A stretch of 64,000 bases of DNA from Bremerella sp. TYQ1 (lineage in GTDB: Bacteria > Planctomycetota > Planctomycetia > Pirellulales > Pirellulaceae): the NCBI RefSeq assembly GCF_020150455.1, contig NZ_CP083740.1:62001-126000 (forward strand), in the 5' to 3' direction. The position numbers and the translations under genes are program-made. The notes under the pieces are model-generated. The model saw only the letters and a program-made list of their open reading frames with translations. It did no database searches and was not told where the DNA came from. Positions 8,514-18,968 of this stretch are shown piece after piece; the first letter of the stretch is position 1; each line of letters opens with the position of its first letter.

Positions 8514-8960
8514 ATGTCGCTTTCAACAACCTTAATCACACTCTTGGTCATGCTATGGCATGCCATTGTGGGTTGTTGCGCTCATCATCCACATTCTTCG
8601 GTCTTTAGCGTAGGCGACAAATCCGAAGCGGATGTGGTTTCCGTGGAACATGTTTCGGCAACTCATGCGTGCTCACATCACCACGCTAAGAGTGCCCCGA
8701 GCCACGATACCGAAGATGGTGATCATCACTCGCATCCTAGTCCATGTAGCGATGTCGATTGTGTATTCTCGGCGACCAACTTGGATGGACATCTTGCGCT
8801 AAGCAAATCAATTAGTTCACAGCTTCATTTTGATTCCCGCTGCATCGTGGGGCTGAATGGAAACCTCAGTTCGAACGATGATTTTGCTCTTCCAAATCTA
8901 AGCTTAAGCTGGCGCGTAGCGCCCCCGGTCTATATCCAGTTTCAGAGCCTTCTTATCTAA
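8514..8960 (+). CDS. Small exported Cys/His-rich protein in Czc-type operon
   Basis: This 148-residue protein starts with a hydrophobic segment (TTLITLLVMLWHAIVGCC) followed by HHPH. A central His-rich stretch follows (CSHHHAKSAPSHDTEDGDHH), then PCSDVDC, and the C-terminus is QFQSLLI. The HxxxGCC start matches the protein at 2206 and the SLLI end matches the one at 1397. A GGGAG lies about 6 bases before ATG 8514. It sits between the outer-membrane factor and the adaptor of the same operon. The His content, also high in this operon's adaptor and lipoprotein, fits Zn/Co/Cd-like ions. Family unnamed; a binding role is inferred. Confidence 0.75.
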   Translation: MSLSTTLITLLVMLWHAIVGCCAHHPHSSVFSVGDKSEADVVSVEHVSATHACSHHHAKSAPSHDTEDGDHHSHPSPCSDVDCVFSATNLDGHLALSKSISSQLHFDSRCIVGLNGNLSSNDDFALPNLSLSWRVAPPVYIQFQSLLI

Positions 8961-9106
8961 TTCGCTCGATTCTTGCGTCCGCTGACGCTGCGAATTTCGT
9001 TGTTTGAGTGGATTGTTGGTCCGCATGGTCACTCCACCGCAAACCCTCTTTCGAATTGATTTAACATCCACGTAGTCCCTTGCTTGCTGCAAGGGGGGTA
9101 AGACAC

Positions 9107-10498
9107 ATGAAATCTACCGCGCTAGGTATCAAGCCTTGGGTATGGAGCATCGCACTGCTTCTCGTTGTGCTGATAGTCGCAGCTGCCACTTCTTCGATGT
9201 GGTTGCCTCACGTCAAGCAGCTCTGGGCGAGCCAGACTGCCCAGCAGAGTGAGAAGGAATCAATCGATACACACGATGATCACGCTGGACATGATCATGC
9301 CGGTCACTCAGAGGCCACGACCGTGGAACTCAGTGAACGAGGCCTAAGGAATATCGATTTCAGGCCACTCACGATTGAACTGGGAACCTACTCTCGCCGC
9401 GTTACGGTGCCGGCAATGGTGGTCGAACGTCCTGGCCGAACGCTACTCAACATTTCGGCACCACTGACTGGCGTGATCAGCAAGATCTATCCCGTCGAAG
9501 GGGCTTCCGTAGAGCCAGGCAGCCCTTTATTTGAAATACGTTTAACCCACGAAGAACTTGTCACGGCGCAAAGCGATCTGATTCGAACCGCGGAATCACT
9601 GATCGTTGTCAATCGTGAGCTTGCGCGATTGAGCGGACTGGCGGAAGGGGTCGTGGCAGGAAAACGCATTTTAGAACAGGAATACGAAAAGCAGAAGTTA
9701 GAAGCTTCGCTTCGAGCTGAGCGTCAATCTCTCTTGCTTCATGGGCTTAATGAGAAGCAGGTTGGTAATATTTTGGAAACCAAGACGCTACTCGAGAATC
9801 TTGTGATCCGCGCACCAGAACATGGAGAAAAAAGCGAAAGCTGTATTGAATCCCATAGTTACCACGTGCAACAACTACCGACCCGCGTTGGTCAGCAAGT
9901 GCAAGCAGGTGAACTTCTTGGAGTAATTGCCGACCACTGTGAACTTTATATCGAGGGACGAGCATTTGAAGACGATGCTGTTCGTCTTCGTGATGCAGCA
10001 AACAATCAATGGGACATCGGAGCGTCACTACTCGTCGCCGGCAAGGAAGCGGATCGAATCAATGGCCTGAAGGTGTTGTATCTGTCGGACCATATTGATC
10101 CGCAGTCTCGAGCATTTCGCTTCTTCCTGGCTTTGCCCAATGAGATTGTCTCCGCGCGGACTGTAAATGGTCAGCATTTTGTGGAATGGCGATTCAAACC
10201 AGGACAACGCATGGAATTACATGTTCCGGTTCAGAAATGGGAGGGAGAGATTGTCGTTCCGGTAGAAGCAGTGGTTGAGGAAGGGGCGGAAAAATACGTC
10301 TATCAGCAAAATGGCGATCATTTCGACCAGGTGCCAGTCCATGTGAAATTCCGCGATCAAACATCGGTCGTAATTGCAAACGATGGTGCACTATTTCCGG
10401 GCGATGTCATCGCGGCAAAGGGTGCCTATGAAATGCATTTAACTCTGAAGAACCAGTCTGGCGGAGGTGTCGATCCCCACGCTGGTCACAACCACTAG
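9107..10498 (+). CDS. RND efflux periplasmic adaptor (CzcB-like), His-rich ends
   Basis: The product has 463 residues. I chose ATG at 9107, 8 bases after an AAGGGGGG site, rather than the in-frame start at 9080. A membrane anchor spans about residues 10-36. A His-rich linker (DTHDDHAGHDHAGH) follows and a second His cluster closes the protein (DPHAGHNH). The adaptor fold is visible in the barrel-sandwich strands around PLTGVISKIYPVEGASVEPG, the coiled-coil hairpin to about residue 225, and VGQQVQAGELLGVIADH. It connects the RND pump encoded 84 bases downstream with the outer-membrane factor at 6837. The two His clusters suggest capture of Zn/Co/Cd-type ions, an inference from composition. Confidence 0.93.
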   Translation: MKSTALGIKPWVWSIALLLVVLIVAAATSSMWLPHVKQLWASQTAQQSEKESIDTHDDHAGHDHAGHSEATTVELSERGLRNIDFRPLTIELGTYSRRVTVPAMVVERPGRTLLNISAPLTGVISKIYPVEGASVEPGSPLFEIRLTHEELVTAQSDLIRTAESLIVVNRELARLSGLAEGVVAGKRILEQEYEKQKLEASLRAERQSLLLHGLNEKQVGNILETKTLLENLVIRAPEHGEKSESCIESHSYHVQQLPTRVGQQVQAGELLGVIADHCELYIEGRAFEDDAVRLRDAANNQWDIGASLLVAGKEADRINGLKVLYLSDHIDPQSRAFRFFLALPNEIVSARTVNGQHFVEWRFKPGQRMELHVPVQKWEGEIVVPVEAVVEEGAEKYVYQQNGDHFDQVPVHVKFRDQTSVVIANDGALFPGDVIAAKGAYEMHLTLKNQSGGGVDPHAGHNH

Positions 10499-10581
10499 TG
10501 TCAACGTTCAGGTTACTCATGCCTGAACCAGTTAGTGCTTGAAATGGTTACCAACGCTCAGTTTGCTTCGGAGTTTAGATC

Positions 10582-13500
10582 GTGCTCAATGCAATTATTC
10601 GTTTCTCACTTCAGAATCGTGTGCTGGTTATTGCGATTGCAGTGTTTCTGCTTGTTTATGGTGGCTGGCAGACTTATAGCTTGCCGATCGATGTTTTCCC
10701 AAATTTGAATCGCCCTCGTGTCGTAATCATGACCGAGGCTCATGGAATGGCGCCGGAAGAAGTTGAAACGCTCATCACATTCCCGCTTGAAACCGTACTC
10801 AATGGGGCCACTGGCGTTCAGGACGTACGAACTCAGTCGGGTGTCGGGCTTTCCGTAATCTATGTCGAATTCGACTGGGGAACCGACATCTACAATGATC
10901 GGCAAATTGTTGCCGAGCGTCTGGCTCTCGCTACCGACCGATTGCCTCCTGGGACCAAACCTCAGCTTATGCCGATCTCCTCAATCATGGGGCAGATCAT
11001 GATTATGGGCATGGTAAGCAAGGATGGCCAAACACCTCCCATGGAACTTCGAACGATGGCGGACTGGGTTGTCCGCCAACGGCTGCTAACCATCCCAGGT
11101 GTATCTCAAGTCATTGTAATGGGAGGTGACAGAAAGCAGTTCCAAGTCCTTGTCGATCCTAATGGCTTGTTACGCTACGGCGTGACTTTGCATGAAGTCA
11201 AACAAGCGCTGAGCGAAAGCAATCAAAATACGGCTGGGGGATACCTTGACGAACAAGGCCCCAGTGAACTACTCGTTCGATCATTGGGCCGTGTCACGAC
11301 TCTCGAAGAAATTAAAGGCATTGTTGTCGCTCATCGTGACGGGCAGACGATTCGACTGGCTCAAGTTGCTCGCGTTGTTGAGGGCCCCCAAGTAAAACGC
11401 GGGGACAGTGCTGCCTATGCACGAGATCAGGAAGGTGAATTCTTCGGCGGCCCCTCTGTCGTCTTGACGATTCTCAAACAGCCGAATGCTGATACCCGAC
11501 TGGTTACCGAAAAGGTGATCGAAGCATTGGACGAACTAAAACCGTCGCTTCCAACAGATGTAACCATGTTGCCCGAACTCTATCAGCAAAAGGCATTTAT
11601 TGACCTTGCGATTGAGAACGTCGTCGAGGCATTGCGCGATGGTGGGATACTAGTGGTTATTATTCTGTTCCTATTCCTTATGAATCTTCGGACGACTTTT
11701 ATCACGCTTACTGCCATTCCGCTTTCGATCGTGATGACTGCACTGGTCTTCGCGACATTTGGATTGTCCATCAATACGATGACGCTTGGCGGCCTCGCCG
11801 TAGCGATTGGTGAATTGGTGGATGATGCCATTGTGGACGTCGAGAATATCTTCCGACGTCTCGGCGAGAACCGCCATGCGGATAATCCAAAGAATCCCTT
11901 GCTTGTGGTGTTTCAAGCGAGTTGTGAGATCCGAAATTCTATCGTCTACGGGACGATGATTGTGGTCATTGTTTTCGTGCCGCTCTTCGCTCTCTCCGGA
12001 ATGGAGGGGCGTTTGTTTGCTCCCCTTGGCGTAGCGTACATCGTATCACTGGTATCGTCTCTCGTAGTGTCGCTTACCGTAACTCCTGTCCTAAGCTATT
12101 GGCTGCTTGGATCGGCCAAGATTGGACATGGTGAGAATGATGGATTCGTACTTCGTGTTCTAAAAGCGATAGCGGATAAAGTAATGGCCCTAAGTCTAAA
12201 ACTAGCTTGGCCAATTCTTGCCCTCGCATTTACGGGAGTTTTGATTGCTGGCTGGGGCATGTTTCGCTTGGAGAGTGACTTTTTGCCTCCATTCAACGAA
12301 GGTGCCGTCCAAATCAATGTCGTCCTTCCGCCGGGTACATCGCTTGCCAAGTCGAATCAAGTCGCAGCTCGCGTTGAACGCCGCTTGCAGGAAATCAACG
12401 ATATCGATGCTTTTGTCCGAAAGACAGGCCGTGCAGAGTTAGATGAACACGCCGAAGGAGTAAATGTTACTGAATTCGTCGCAACCATCGATCCTCACAC
12501 GGAACGTTCGCGAGAGGAGGTCATTGACGAAATCAGCGAGGCGATGGCAGATATTCCGGGTATCGTCACAGCGGTTGAACAGCCGTTAGCACATCTTATA
12601 TCGCACATGCTTTCCGGAGTGAAGGCGCAAGTCGCGATCAAGCTATACGGTGACGATTTGGATGTGCTTCGAAGAGAAGCCAAGAAAATGGAAGCTACTA
12701 TCTCTGGCATCGAAGGAGTTCGCGACTTACAGGTAGAGCAACAAGTTAACATCCCGCAGCTTCGCATCGAAGCTAATCAATACCGTCTGGAACAGTATGG
12801 GCTACGTCGACAGGAAATAAACGAGTTTGTAGAAACAGCAATGCAAGGGGAAGTCGTTTCGGAAGTGCTCGACGGCCAAAGGACATTTGATCTCTTGGTA
12901 CGTCTCGACGAAGAGTATCGTGAGGATCTTGGTGCACTTCGACGACTCGTGCTCGAATTGCCAGGCGGGGGGACAACCAAACTCGAAGATGTCGCCAATA
13001 TCTATGAGTCAAGCGGTCCGAATACGATCAATCGCGAACAGGTTCGCCGGCGAATTATCGTGCAATGCAACGTAAGTGGGCGTGGCTTGGTCGATGTTGT
13101 CGAAGATATTCGTGATCGTCTAAAGCCCCTCGAGGCGAATCTCCCGACGGGTTATTTCACAGAGTACAGCGGTCAATTTGAGAGCCAGCAATCTGCTTCT
13201 CGGATGATTGCGATTCTCTTTATGATCTCCATGGCAGGGATGTTCTTCGTGCTTTACAAAATGTTTGGTTCGGCCAACCTCTCACTTCAAGTGATGATTG
13301 CGTTACCGATGGCATTTATCGGATCTGTGGCCGCTCTTTACATCACTGAGCAGACACTTACCGTTGCTAGCATGGTTGGGTTTATCTCCTTGTGTGGCAT
13401 CGCCTCAAGGAATGGGATTCTGCTGATCAACCACTATCTGCACCTCGTAAAGTATGAGGGAGAGTCCTGGTCGAAACAGATGATTATTCGGGCAGGTAAG

Positions 13501-13785
13501 GATCGTTTGGCTCCTGTGTTAATGACTGCACTTACGTCAGGCATCGGCCTGGTTCCATTGGCAATGGCGGCAGGCGAGCCAGGGAAAGAGATTCTTTACC
13601 CGGTAGCGACGGTCATTATCGGCGGACTTATTACAAGTACGCTGCTGGAATTCTTGGTCCGGCCAGCCCTGTTCTGGACGATGGGAACAGGCGCTGCAAA
13701 ACGAGTTGTTGAAGGTCAAGATTCTAGCGTCGAACTGGTCGAAGAGGCGGAAGAGCATCAAGCAACATTCGCACACGCCGACTAG
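10582..13785 (+). CDS. Heavy-metal RND efflux pump (CzcA/CusA family), inner-membrane subunit
   Basis: A 1067-residue proton-driven antiporter starting at GTG 10582, with GGAG about 8 bases upstream. The normal 12-helix RND plan is present: TM1 near 15-32, a large periplasmic domain, TM2-6 from about 350 to 500, TM7 near 540, a second periplasmic domain, and TM8-12 at the end. The TM4 motif AIGELVDDAIVDVEN at about 407-421 carries the Asp/Glu proton-relay residues of heavy-metal RNDs, and differs from the AIGTMVDMG form of the other pumps here. It forms the pump of the 6837-15374 operon. Association with His-rich proteins and a CDF points to divalent cations; the exact substrate cannot be read. 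Confidence 0.94.
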   Translation: MLNAIIRFSLQNRVLVIAIAVFLLVYGGWQTYSLPIDVFPNLNRPRVVIMTEAHGMAPEEVETLITFPLETVLNGATGVQDVRTQSGVGLSVIYVEFDWGTDIYNDRQIVAERLALATDRLPPGTKPQLMPISSIMGQIMIMGMVSKDGQTPPMELRTMADWVVRQRLLTIPGVSQVIVMGGDRKQFQVLVDPNGLLRYGVTLHEVKQALSESNQNTAGGYLDEQGPSELLVRSLGRVTTLEEIKGIVVAHRDGQTIRLAQVARVVEGPQVKRGDSAAYARDQEGEFFGGPSVVLTILKQPNADTRLVTEKVIEALDELKPSLPTDVTMLPELYQQKAFIDLAIENVVEALRDGGILVVIILFLFLMNLRTTFITLTAIPLSIVMTALVFATFGLSINTMTLGGLAVAIGELVDDAIVDVENIFRRLGENRHADNPKNPLLVVFQASCEIRNSIVYGTMIVVIVFVPLFALSGMEGRLFAPLGVAYIVSLVSSLVVSLTVTPVLSYWLLGSAKIGHGENDGFVLRVLKAIADKVMALSLKLAWPILALAFTGVLIAGWGMFRLESDFLPPFNEGAVQINVVLPPGTSLAKSNQVAARVERRLQEINDIDAFVRKTGRAELDEHAEGVNVTEFVATIDPHTERSREEVIDEISEAMADIPGIVTAVEQPLAHLISHMLSGVKAQVAIKLYGDDLDVLRREAKKMEATISGIEGVRDLQVEQQVNIPQLRIEANQYRLEQYGLRRQEINEFVETAMQGEVVSEVLDGQRTFDLLVRLDEEYREDLGALRRLVLELPGGGTTKLEDVANIYESSGPNTINREQVRRRIIVQCNVSGRGLVDVVEDIRDRLKPLEANLPTGYFTEYSGQFESQQSASRMIAILFMISMAGMFFVLYKMFGSANLSLQVMIALPMAFIGSVAALYITEQTLTVASMVGFISLCGIASRNGILLINHYLHLVKYEGESWSKQMIIRAGKDRLAPVLMTALTSGIGLVPLAMAAGEPGKEILYPVATVIIGGLITSTLLEFLVRPALFWTMGTGAAKRVVEGQDSSVELVEEAEEHQATFAHAD

Positions 13786-13885
13786 CTAGGAAGAACTAAT
13801 TCGCCTCGGATCGTTTCGAGTCAGCGATCGATTGGGGTTTCCGAATGGCTCATTCACATTTGTGTTTCTCAAAGGATTACTGAAA

Positions 13886-14410
13886 ATGCGACAATTGAAA
13901 ACATTGGCGAGTATCATGCTCGCGATAGTGCTTGGAGTCGGTTTGATTGGCTGCAACGGGTCTCCCAAAGCATCCGGAGGAGCGGACGAGCACGAACATT
14001 CCGAAGGAGATGGCCATGACCGTGGTGATGAACATGCTCATCCCACAGAAGGTCCCCACCATGGTACACTGATCGAACTCGGAAATGAAGAATATCATGC
14101 GGAGTTGGTTCACAATGACGAGGCGGGCACCGTCACGATCTACCTGTTAGACGGACATGCTGAAGCACCAGTTAATACTTCTTCACCTGAGATCACGATA
14201 AACGTGACCATGGATGGCCAAGGAAATCAATTTAAGCTGCCTGCGGTGGATGCTACCGCAGGAAAGTCTTCCGAGTTTGCATCAAGTGATCCTGCGTTGG
14301 CAAAAGCTTTAGATGCCGAAGGGGCAAAAGCTCAACTCGTAGTTACGATTGGCGAGAAGCAATATCGGGGAAGTGTTGCACATGATCACGAACATGACCA
14401 TGATCATTAA
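13886..14410 (+). CDS. His-rich lipoprotein
   Basis: The product has 174 residues with a lipobox LIGC (C23). I chose ATG at 13886, after AGGA, because the frame from 13832 has extra residues before the signal. After the lipidated Cys comes a His/Asp/Glu-rich segment (DEHEHSEGDGHDRGDEHAH), then a compact beta-rich domain (about 65-160), and a His tail (HDHEHDHDH). It lies 100 bases after the RND pump and 49 bases before the CDF, in the same direction. A periplasmic metal buffer or chaperone for this pump is a reasonable inference; the central domain is not recognised. Confidence 0.82.
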   Translation: MRQLKTLASIMLAIVLGVGLIGCNGSPKASGGADEHEHSEGDGHDRGDEHAHPTEGPHHGTLIELGNEEYHAELVHNDEAGTVTIYLLDGHAEAPVNTSSPEITINVTMDGQGNQFKLPAVDATAGKSSEFASSDPALAKALDAEGAKAQLVVTIGEKQYRGSVAHDHEHDHDH

Positions 14411-14459
14411 TCTTTACTGACGCTGATTCCATTTCGTTGAAGTCAACAAATAGGTAACT

Positions 14460-15374
14460 ATGACCGAACGCATTGGCAATTCAGAGCACCGTCACGGCCA
14501 AGCCCATGGGCTGACCCAGGGTGAAGAACTTCGTGGAGTGAGCGATGGACGTCTTCTTTGGGCAGTTGTGATTAATCAACTGCTCACTGTGGCACAAGTT
14601 GCTGCCGGGATCATTAGCGGCAGTGTCGCCTTGCTTGGCGACGCTGCCCATAATTTTAACGATGCCAATGCCTTACTAATTGCCTACATTGCTCGGCGAT
14701 TCTCACGAAGGAAAGCCGATGACAAATTCACATTTGGATATGGTCGCGCCGAGGTAGTTGGTGCGATGATCAACCTCACCCTACTGGCTGCCATCGGGCT
14801 TTATTTGGTCTCAGAAGCCATTAGTCGTTTTGTCACTCCCGAGCCAATCGAAGGTCGGCTAATGGCAATTACATCCATTCTGGCAATCGTCATTGATTTT
14901 GCGACGGCTTGGATGTTGTGGTCAATGAGCAAAGGATCCCTAAATGTTCGAGCGGCATTCGTTCACAATATTGTCGACGCGATTGGATCGATAGGCGTAC
15001 TTTTGGGATCGATTGCAATATTGCTCTGGGAATGGTACTGGATTGATCCCCTGATCACGTTGATGATCGCAGGGTATGTATTGTATCAAGTAATTCAGAT
15101 GCTCCCGCAAGCAGTCCGCATTCTGATGAATGGCACGCCCCCCTGGATTCAGATACCCGAGTTGATTGCTTCAATCGAGTCGGTGGAAGGCGTCGCTGAT
15201 GTTCGCCACGTTCACGTCTGGCAAATCGATGAAAACCACGCTGGGATTGAAGCTCATCTAGCGTTGGATGTTGCAAAGAGCCTCAACCACGAACAAGTGA
15301 AATCTAGGGTTCGCAATGTAACGGCAGAGCAGTATCGAATTTCACATTCCACCTTAGAAATCGATGACCGATAA
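14460..15374 (+). CDS. Cation diffusion facilitator (CzcD/ZitB-like) metal exporter
   Basis: The protein has 304 residues and six membrane helices. The two metal-site motifs are present: H64-x3-D68 in TM2 (DAAHNFND) and H169-x3-D173 in TM5 (FVHNIVDA). A short cytoplasmic C-terminal domain (about 215-304) matches the usual dimerisation domain, including VEGVADVRHVHVW. The N-terminus has a small His-containing leader (EHRHGQAHG). CDF proteins exchange Zn2+, Co2+ or Cd2+ for protons across the inner membrane and often hand ions to CzcCBA. It is the last gene of the Czc-type operon. The next gene is convergent. Confidence 0.93.
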   Translation: MTERIGNSEHRHGQAHGLTQGEELRGVSDGRLLWAVVINQLLTVAQVAAGIISGSVALLGDAAHNFNDANALLIAYIARRFSRRKADDKFTFGYGRAEVVGAMINLTLLAAIGLYLVSEAISRFVTPEPIEGRLMAITSILAIVIDFATAWMLWSMSKGSLNVRAAFVHNIVDAIGSIGVLLGSIAILLWEWYWIDPLITLMIAGYVLYQVIQMLPQAVRILMNGTPPWIQIPELIASIESVEGVADVRHVHVWQIDENHAGIEAHLALDVAKSLNHEQVKSRVRNVTAEQYRISHSTLEIDDR

Positions 15375-15465
15375 GGTATGGCATATTGGCTTGACTATTA
15401 TTAGCGCCATGGCAATGCAACAGCCGTTTCTATTCGGACATTGTCGGACGCTTGGAGAATCGAGA

Positions 15466-18400
15466 TTATGGAGTTGCAAAAGGAAACTTGGCGTCAGTCT
15501 TGGCTACTTCGTAAACGATCTTGATCTCATCCGTCTCCCGATCGATTTCTTTTCGAGACTTTCGTACTACGGAATGAAATCCTCGCACGGGGTCAACCCA
15601 ACGACAATCTGCCGTTATTGAGTTGCTTTCGTCCGAGTTTCTTTTTGACCAATTCTCCAATTGGGCTGCGATTTCCTTGGGCAGGGCCAGTTGTTTGCCT
15701 GGCTCGCACGCCTCCTTAATTCGGTCAACATTGTAGTAGTTCTCTGCCAAGGATATGCACTTGCTTGTTCCGTTGGGAATGTCGACCAACAAGAACACTT
15801 CGTCCTCGAATGAATACAGGCTAAGAACAGGTCGGATTTCCGCATCTTTTACGTCCAATTCGCCACGTGTTGCCTCAGCTTGAATCTGAATTAGTTCCTT
15901 GACGAAAGAGTCGCCCAACTTCATTTTGGCTCTCATCGCCGTGTCAAAATAGGGACGAAGATATCTAACCGAGTCAGATACCGTGGCATTGCCGAATTGA
16001 TCTTCTGTCGTGTTGGCCCCGTATGGCTGTAACGCCAAGCGACAGAAGCTAAGCAGAAGATCGGCGTCGGCGAGCAACTGATAGTGTGATCTTTCACCAG
16101 AGTTCTCGAGCAATACTTTCGAGGCAAACAGACACATTTCAAGTTGATCGCGGTGAGGTGTCGTGCCGATTTTGTCACGATAAGCCAAGATACTTTCTCG
16201 TAATCGCTCCTGTGCTTCGGAAGACTCCACGCTATTCGACGCCGCGGCCTGACACGCCTGAACAACGGGAGTTGCAAGCGATCCGAGCGAATCAAATAGA
16301 CCACCTGCGCCTACTTTCTCGATCTCATAAACCTTGTCTGCCCGCAAGCACATCTCGTTAGCCATTCCGAAATCGGTAATCTGAGACGGCAGGCTTAATG
16401 CAAGGGCCTGTTTATAGAGCAAGACCGCGGCGGATCGATCACGATCCGTTTCTGCGGTCAAGTGAACCCGCATCATGGCCCTTCGATAATCGTCAACCGC
16501 TTCGCGTAGATCTCGAGATGCTGGATTACCAAAAAGATTACAGTCTCCCAATCGTTCCTGAGTATTAATGCAACGCTGGATGAACTGCAGTTCAATGTCT
16601 GCATCCGCCGACTCGCTACGGAACTGAGTAAATGCCGTTTCGACGTCATCAACGAGTTGCCGGTAATCTTTACTTGCTGCGATTGAATCTCCTTCGAATC
16701 TTCGGGCCATGGCGATACCATGCAAATTATGTAAATAGGCGACCTTGGATGCATAGTCTCGAGATTGCTTGAAGAGCGTATCATCAAACGGTTCATCAGG
16801 ATCGCAGGCACTTGACTTATCAATGGCAAAAGAATTGAGTGTATTTTCATTTGCATCGAGTTCGTCAGAATCGATAGATGACCTTTGCTGTTCTAAACGG
16901 AATTGATGAGTCAGAATTTGATTAGAGATATTGAATGAACAGATAGCCTCTTTGATGTGCCACTGGATCATCTTTGACCATGCATCTCGTCGGTAGACAT
17001 GTGCTGCAAGGAAGTGACCGGCGACTGGCGACTTGTTTTTTTCATCTCCGTCAGCGATTAACTTCGCCTTATCCAGGAGTTCGTTTGCCTGCTTCCACCG
17101 ATTTATATTCAACCAAGCATCTGCTTCACGACAGAGGCAAAACACTTCGAAGAACATGGTGTAGTCTTGCTGGTCGCCCGTCGCTTCCAGCAAGGAAATC
17201 TCCTTTCGCGCCGATCGATACTGGTCGGCTGCAAGCTTGTTCTTGTTCAAAGGGCCCTGAAGCAACTCCCCATAGTCAACTAAGCATATTGCGTTTAGGA
17301 TCTTCTCGGAATAGTTGACAACGTCCTTCTTGTCGTCGGAGTCGTTGGAAGATGAACGGTGTGATTCAGACTTGTCTTTGCCCTCGTACTTTTCAAGCGC
17401 CTGTTTGTAGAACGTCTCGGCATCTGGCTTTCCCAAGGAATGCTTGACGACCGCTAGTAAATGAAAGTCAACGGCCTTTAGGTCTTGACTCGAAGGCATC
17501 ACAGGAAGCGATGGAGTGATCCCATCGTACGTAGGAGTGTTGGCTCTTTTAGGAGCTTCATCCGTTTGATTGATATTGTCCTTATTCGCTGAGATGACGC
17601 AGTCGAAGTCAAACTCGATTTGGTCTAACGCATCTTTAAGCTTCTTGGCACTGTCAGCCTCAAAAAGCATTCGAGCATGATCATGCCTCAACTTCTCAAT
17701 TGGCGATGTTCGATGCTTTCCACGATTGAAGACTGCGTCCGCGGCCTTACGCAAATTTCCGTGGTCCAACAGATCCGCGAGTTCGTTTCCACGACGAACA
17801 ACGCGATGTTGATCGTAGACTTCGATCATTTCCGCCCGTACGCTCGGGATAAACCAAGGCATCTCATTGAACCACCAACTACCCTGCCGACTCACGACCA
17901 TGCTTCGTAGGTATGCCTCCTCGCGCTCTGGCATTAAAAAGCGACTGAAGTCAGCATCTTTGTCCGGTAGAAAACAAAACTCTCCTTCCATGTCGATCAG
18001 ATTTCGACAATCGGGTCGTTGATCTTCGCCCAAAAATGTATCAACGTAATCAAGCAATTGGTGGACATTGACGTTCTGATTTTCATATTGGGCTGGAATT
18101 CGCCGAAGCCCCTGGAGCAATGCAGTTGTAAAACGAGAGTTTCCGCCACTTCCATCCGAAGCCAGTTCACTTGCGCGGCACGAAGCTAGTGCCTGAAACG
18201 TAGGCATTGACTGAAGCTTTTCGTCATTGCGATTTCCGGACGTGCTTGTCGGCTGAAACGAAATTCGCCCTCGCTGTTGATTGAAAATCTCGCCTGAATA
18301 GCAGCAATCGAGAACAATCAACTTCTTGTCGGCCTGAATGAAATCTAACTCGTCGACAAGTCCAAAGGGCAGATCGAACGTATTTCCGCGCGGCTTGCCC

Positions 18401-18903
18401 TGCTTCAATTCCACATCTAATGCCAGAATGGCGACATTATTGCCACCAGTAGATGCATTTTCATATTTGAGTCCATGACCAGCAAAGAAGAATAGAAATG
18501 TATCGTCCTTGGTGGCTTGCCGTCGCACGACCTGCAAGGCCTGGTCGATATTCAGCTTGGTCGGCAACTTGGACTCCGCTGTGCTTGGCCTGTCCGCCAG
18601 CACAATTACGTTCTGCTCTTCGTATTGATAGTACTTCGTCAGGACGTCGGCTAAGTTTAGGGCATCATTAGCCGCGTTCTTCAATTCCGGCAAAGCACGA
18701 GCGTTCTCGGGTTCCGACTCGAGTTCGCCCTGACGCGATGAGTAATTGACACCAACTAGTATTGCCCAGTTGCGGCCTTTGCTATCGCCACGTTTCAAAA
18801 CATCCAGGCCTTCGAGCCCTTGTGCCCCAGTGGTTGCTGCTAAACTGGTCAGCAATGTCAACGCAAAAAGTAGTCGGAGGTAAGGGTGTGTTGAATGGTG
18901 CAT
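15466..18903 (-). CDS. Exported caspase-like (peptidase C14) protein with long helical repeat region
   Basis: The product has 1145 residues. ATG at 18903 gives a good signal peptide ending near TTGA; the longer frame from 18939 adds 12 residues without one. The caspase-fold domain covers about 40-330, with catalytic His in FFFAGHGL (H143) and Cys in DCCYSG (C201). The following 700 residues are mostly helical and rich in A/L/E/R/Y, like tetratricopeptide-type repeats. The last 100 residues look beta-containing (RPVLSLYSFEDEVFLLVDIP). Caspase-like proteins of bacteria are cysteine peptidases cutting after basic residues, sometimes activated by partner proteins. It lies downstream of a second caspase-like gene (gap about 65 bases), so the two are probably co-transcribed. 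Target and trigger are unknown. Confidence 0.88.
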   Translation of the reverse strand: MHHSTHPYLRLLFALTLLTSLAATTGAQGLEGLDVLKRGDSKGRNWAILVGVNYSSRQGELESEPENARALPELKNAANDALNLADVLTKYYQYEEQNVIVLADRPSTAESKLPTKLNIDQALQVVRRQATKDDTFLFFFAGHGLKYENASTGGNNVAILALDVELKQGKPRGNTFDLPFGLVDELDFIQADKKLIVLDCCYSGEIFNQQRGRISFQPTSTSGNRNDEKLQSMPTFQALASCRASELASDGSGGNSRFTTALLQGLRRIPAQYENQNVNVHQLLDYVDTFLGEDQRPDCRNLIDMEGEFCFLPDKDADFSRFLMPEREEAYLRSMVVSRQGSWWFNEMPWFIPSVRAEMIEVYDQHRVVRRGNELADLLDHGNLRKAADAVFNRGKHRTSPIEKLRHDHARMLFEADSAKKLKDALDQIEFDFDCVISANKDNINQTDEAPKRANTPTYDGITPSLPVMPSSQDLKAVDFHLLAVVKHSLGKPDAETFYKQALEKYEGKDKSESHRSSSNDSDDKKDVVNYSEKILNAICLVDYGELLQGPLNKNKLAADQYRSARKEISLLEATGDQQDYTMFFEVFCLCREADAWLNINRWKQANELLDKAKLIADGDEKNKSPVAGHFLAAHVYRRDAWSKMIQWHIKEAICSFNISNQILTHQFRLEQQRSSIDSDELDANENTLNSFAIDKSSACDPDEPFDDTLFKQSRDYASKVAYLHNLHGIAMARRFEGDSIAASKDYRQLVDDVETAFTQFRSESADADIELQFIQRCINTQERLGDCNLFGNPASRDLREAVDDYRRAMMRVHLTAETDRDRSAAVLLYKQALALSLPSQITDFGMANEMCLRADKVYEIEKVGAGGLFDSLGSLATPVVQACQAAASNSVESSEAQERLRESILAYRDKIGTTPHRDQLEMCLFASKVLLENSGERSHYQLLADADLLLSFCRLALQPYGANTTEDQFGNATVSDSVRYLRPYFDTAMRAKMKLGDSFVKELIQIQAEATRGELDVKDAEIRPVLSLYSFEDEVFLLVDIPNGTSKCISLAENYYNVDRIKEACEPGKQLALPKEIAAQLENWSKRNSDESNSITADCRWVDPVRGFHSVVRKSRKEIDRETDEIKIVYEVAKTDAKFPFATP

Positions 18904-18968
18904 CGTTATCTCATTTCGATACTTATCTGGCCTGAACATCCTTACTCACATGCTAAAAGGCGGTGTTC